The position numbers and the translations under genes are program-made. From an uncultured Prevotellaceae bacterium (lineage in GTDB: Bacteria; Bacteroidota; Bacteroidia; Bacteroidales; Bacteroidaceae), in assembly GCA_937892315.1 (NCBI GenBank), contig CALAVF010000258.1, positions 1 through 16,910 of the forward strand: DNA of 16,910 bases. The letters are read 5' to 3'. The notes under the pieces were generated by a model. The model was not told the origin of the DNA, did not search any database, and worked only from the letters and a program-made list of their open reading frames with translations. Below are positions 14,685-16,910 of the stretch, piece by piece. The stretch's first letter is position 1, and every line of letters starts with the position of its first letter.

Positions 14685-16346
14685 ATGGCTAAAACGATTA
14701 AAACAATGGCGATGCTGGCCGTCGCTGGTCTTGCAATCCTAAGTGCTTGCATGCAGAAGAAGGGAGACGATGTCACGCTTCAGGTAAAAACCCAGTATGG
14801 AATCCTTGAAGGCTTCGAAGAAGGGGGAGTGAAGAAATTCCTTGGCGTACCGTTTGCTCAGGCTCCCGTCGGCGAACTCCGATGGAAGGCTCCCCAGCCC
14901 ATGCAACCCTGGGAGGGCGTGCGCCCCGCTAAGGAGTTTGGCGCCGACCCCATGCAGCTCGACATCTTCGGCGATATGGCGTTCCGCGGTGCCGGACGCA
15001 GTGAGGATTGTCTCTATCTGAACATCTGGACCACAGCGGCTACAACGGCCGATGGTCTGCCTGTACTGATCTATTTCAATGGCGGTGGGCTCATGGCTGG
15101 ATCGGGTAGCGAACCACGCTACGATGGTTCCTCCATGGCCAAACAGGGTGTCATCGGTGTGACGGCGAACTATCGTGAAGGTGTGTTTGGATACTTTGCA
15201 CACCCGGAGCTCACAGCAGCCTCCGACTATAAGGGTAGCGGAAACTATGGTTTCCTTGACCAGGTGGCTGCTATCAAATGGGTCAAGGAGAATATCGCTG
15301 CCTTTGGCGGTGACCCCAATCGCATCACCATCGTGGGCGAATCGGCTGGTTCGTTCTCGGTGTCGCTACTGATGTGTTCACCGCTCTCCAAGGGCCTTAT
15401 CGCAGGGGCAATGCTCTCATCAGGTGCTGAGGTAATGCCAAATAAGCCTGCCACATTGGCTGAGGCCGAAGCTGCAGGTGTCGACGCCCTGAAAGGAGCA
15501 GGCATTGCAAGCCTGGCTGATGCAATGGCCCTTAGTGCCGACTCGCTGCAAAAAGTACTCCCTCCAAGAGGCATGTCGAGAGTTGTCATCGACGGCTACT
15601 TCATGAAGGAAAGTGCCGACGATGTGTTTGAGAAGAACGAGCAGGCTCAGGTGCCCTTGCTGGCAGGTTGGAACTCGTTAGAGGGTCATCCCGCCCAGGC
15701 TCTGCAGGGACAGCAGCCCACGCTCCAGAATTTCAAGAACGCCATGAAGGCTCAGTTTGGCGATATGACTGACGAAATCTTCACAGCCTATGGCATCACC
15801 ACCGATGAGGATGTGCTGAGCCAGAAAGGTCTGGACCTTGCTTCCGACCTCTTCACAGGCTTCCCCACATGGAAGGTGTGCGACTATCATGCCAAATCGG
15901 GGATGCCCGTCTACCGCTATCACTACATGCACCCGCGTCCCCAGGTATCAGCCAAGATGGGTGACAAGACCGGTGCACTGGCTGGCGGTGTACGCGAAAA
16001 GACCGAGGAAGAGAAGAAGGCCGCAGCCACGCAGCCAGCCATCGCTCCTGGTGCCGTGCACTCTGCCGACATCGAATATGCCATGGGTACCCTCGACACC
16101 AACGAATACTACGACTGGCAGCAGGAGGACTACGACATTTCCAAGTTGTTCCTCACCTACTATGCCAACTTCTGCAAGACGGGCAATCCTAATGGCGAAG
16201 GTCTTCCCAAGTGGACCGTCATTACCAAGGATAACCTCGACAACGCTCCCGTCATGAAGATAGATGTCGAGTCGAAGGAGGTGGCTTCTCCCGAGCGCGA
16301 GAATGCTTTCCGCACACTCGAGAAATTCTATAGAAGCAAGAAATAA
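14685..16346 (+). CDS. Type-B carboxylesterase, lipoprotein
   Basis: From the ATG at 14685 the protein has 553 residues. It has a lipoprotein signal (MAKTIKTMAMLAVAGLAIL then SAC; acylated Cys22), so it is anchored in the envelope. It is an alpha/beta hydrolase of the carboxylesterase type-B family: EDCLYLNIW signature, oxyanion region YFNGGGLMAGSG, nucleophile Ser220 in GESAGSFSVS, likely acid Glu333 in GWNSLEGHPA and His459 in APGAVHSADIEYAMG. The catalytic set is therefore complete. A charged, Ala-rich insertion (about residues 430-452) precedes the histidine. The substrate is unknown; esters of plant polymers, lipids or xenobiotics are all possible. The gene is followed 26 bases later by parC on the same strand, probably co-transcribed. 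Confidence 0.88.
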   Translation: MAKTIKTMAMLAVAGLAILSACMQKKGDDVTLQVKTQYGILEGFEEGGVKKFLGVPFAQAPVGELRWKAPQPMQPWEGVRPAKEFGADPMQLDIFGDMAFRGAGRSEDCLYLNIWTTAATTADGLPVLIYFNGGGLMAGSGSEPRYDGSSMAKQGVIGVTANYREGVFGYFAHPELTAASDYKGSGNYGFLDQVAAIKWVKENIAAFGGDPNRITIVGESAGSFSVSLLMCSPLSKGLIAGAMLSSGAEVMPNKPATLAEAEAAGVDALKGAGIASLADAMALSADSLQKVLPPRGMSRVVIDGYFMKESADDVFEKNEQAQVPLLAGWNSLEGHPAQALQGQQPTLQNFKNAMKAQFGDMTDEIFTAYGITTDEDVLSQKGLDLASDLFTGFPTWKVCDYHAKSGMPVYRYHYMHPRPQVSAKMGDKTGALAGGVREKTEEEKKAAATQPAIAPGAVHSADIEYAMGTLDTNEYYDWQQEDYDISKLFLTYYANFCKTGNPNGEGLPKWTVITKDNLDNAPVMKIDVESKEVASPERENAFRTLEKFYRSKK

Positions 16347-16372
16347 CAACAAATTTCCAATAACCACTATCA

Positions 16373-16910
16373 ATGGACGACGAAACAAGAGACGACATGA
16401 CAGACATAGAGGGTTCCGAGAATGCAGAATATACAGAATCTGCAGAAGGACACTCTGACTATAAGCCCGTAAACCGCTTCGACGCTGCCGCAGTGCATCA
16501 TCTGAGCGGGATGTATCAGAACTGGTTCCTCGACTATGCAAGCTATACCATTCTCGATCGTGCTGTGCCACATATCGAAGATGGTCTGAAACCCGTGCAA
16601 CGACGCATTCTGCACTCCATGAAACGCATGGACGACGGGCGATACAACAAAGTGGCGAACATCGTGGGACACACGATGCAGTTCCATCCTCACGGAGATG
16701 CCTCCATCGGCGACGCACTGGTACAAATGGGACAGAAAGACCTGCTCATCGATACCCAAGGTAACTGGGGTAACATCCTCACAGGCAACAAGGCTGCCGC
16801 CCCCCGCTATATCGAAGCCCGCTTGTCCAAGTTTGCCTTGGATACGGTCTTTAATCCCAAGACCACCGAATGGCAGATGTCATACGACGGACGTAACAAG
16901 GAGCCCATCA
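16373..16910 (+). CDS. parC: DNA topoisomerase IV subunit A (ParC), 5' part only
   Basis: The frame opens at ATG 16373 and stays open for 179 codons to the window edge. An acidic N-terminal extension of about 30 residues (DDETRDDMTDIEGSE) leads into the GyrA/ParC breakage-reunion domain: YQNWFLDYASYTILDRAVP, IEDGLKPVQRRILHSM and VGHTMQFHPHGDASIGDALV. The active-site tyrosine is Tyr146 in APRYIEARLS, which makes the covalent DNA link. The MDDGRYNKVANIVG stretch and the acidic N-terminus fit Bacteroidota ParC better than GyrA. The subunit decatenates DNA with ParE, which is not in this window. The 3' part is cut off, so C-terminal features cannot be judged. Confidence 0.88.
   Translation, partial: MDDETRDDMTDIEGSENAEYTESAEGHSDYKPVNRFDAAAVHHLSGMYQNWFLDYASYTILDRAVPHIEDGLKPVQRRILHSMKRMDDGRYNKVANIVGHTMQFHPHGDASIGDALVQMGQKDLLIDTQGNWGNILTGNKAAAPRYIEARLSKFALDTVFNPKTTEWQMSYDGRNKEPI

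Overview
The window looks like a chromosomal segment of a Bacteroidales bacterium, most likely Prevotella or a close relative. Three things point there. Most intergenic gaps carry the Bacteroidota -7 promoter element TAnnTTTG, twice with a well-spaced TTTG -33 element. Shine-Dalgarno sites are weak or absent, with A-rich leaders instead. The gene content and order are also typical of the order: dgt, dut, TPR protein, DUF4292 and EnvC together, a glycyl-tRNA synthetase followed by an FKBP lipoprotein, and DUF4129 and DUF4350 proteins. I see no tRNA, rRNA, CRISPR array, insertion sequence or phage gene.

Layout. At 1-1628 (minus strand) an outer-membrane barrel gene is joined in frame to the C-terminal domain of a DUF4129 protein, and the 3' end overlaps a DUF4350 gene that runs off the left edge. 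Then comes dgt (minus). Divergent from it is a plus-strand cluster of dut, a secreted TPR protein, a DUF4292 lipoprotein and a degenerate EnvC. This cluster meets, tail to tail and one base apart, a minus-strand operon of a CPA2 cation/proton antiporter, a LolD-type ABC ATPase and a CvfB-like RNA-binding protein. Divergent from the antiporter is asd (plus), which converges on a minus-strand pair, glyS then an FKBP-like lipoprotein, separated by a repeat island. On the right, plus strand, are a lipoprotein carboxylesterase and the 5' part of parC, cut by the window end.

How the genes work together. dgt and dut both shape nucleotide pools: one removes dNTPs, the other removes dUTP and supplies dUMP. 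The TPR, DUF4292 and EnvC genes form a compact envelope module, since all three products are exported and the first two genes overlap by ATGA. The remaining genes are housekeeping functions in amino-acid synthesis, translation and DNA topology, plus two further lipoproteins.

The window is mostly ordinary core genome. The best candidates for a second look are the chimeric barrel-DUF4129 gene, the CvfB-like protein that appears to lack a third S1-like domain, the 9-nt-unit repeat island between glyS and the FKBP gene, and a hairpin built from the coding 3' ends of envC and the cvfB-like gene. I did not find a clear new multi-gene system.
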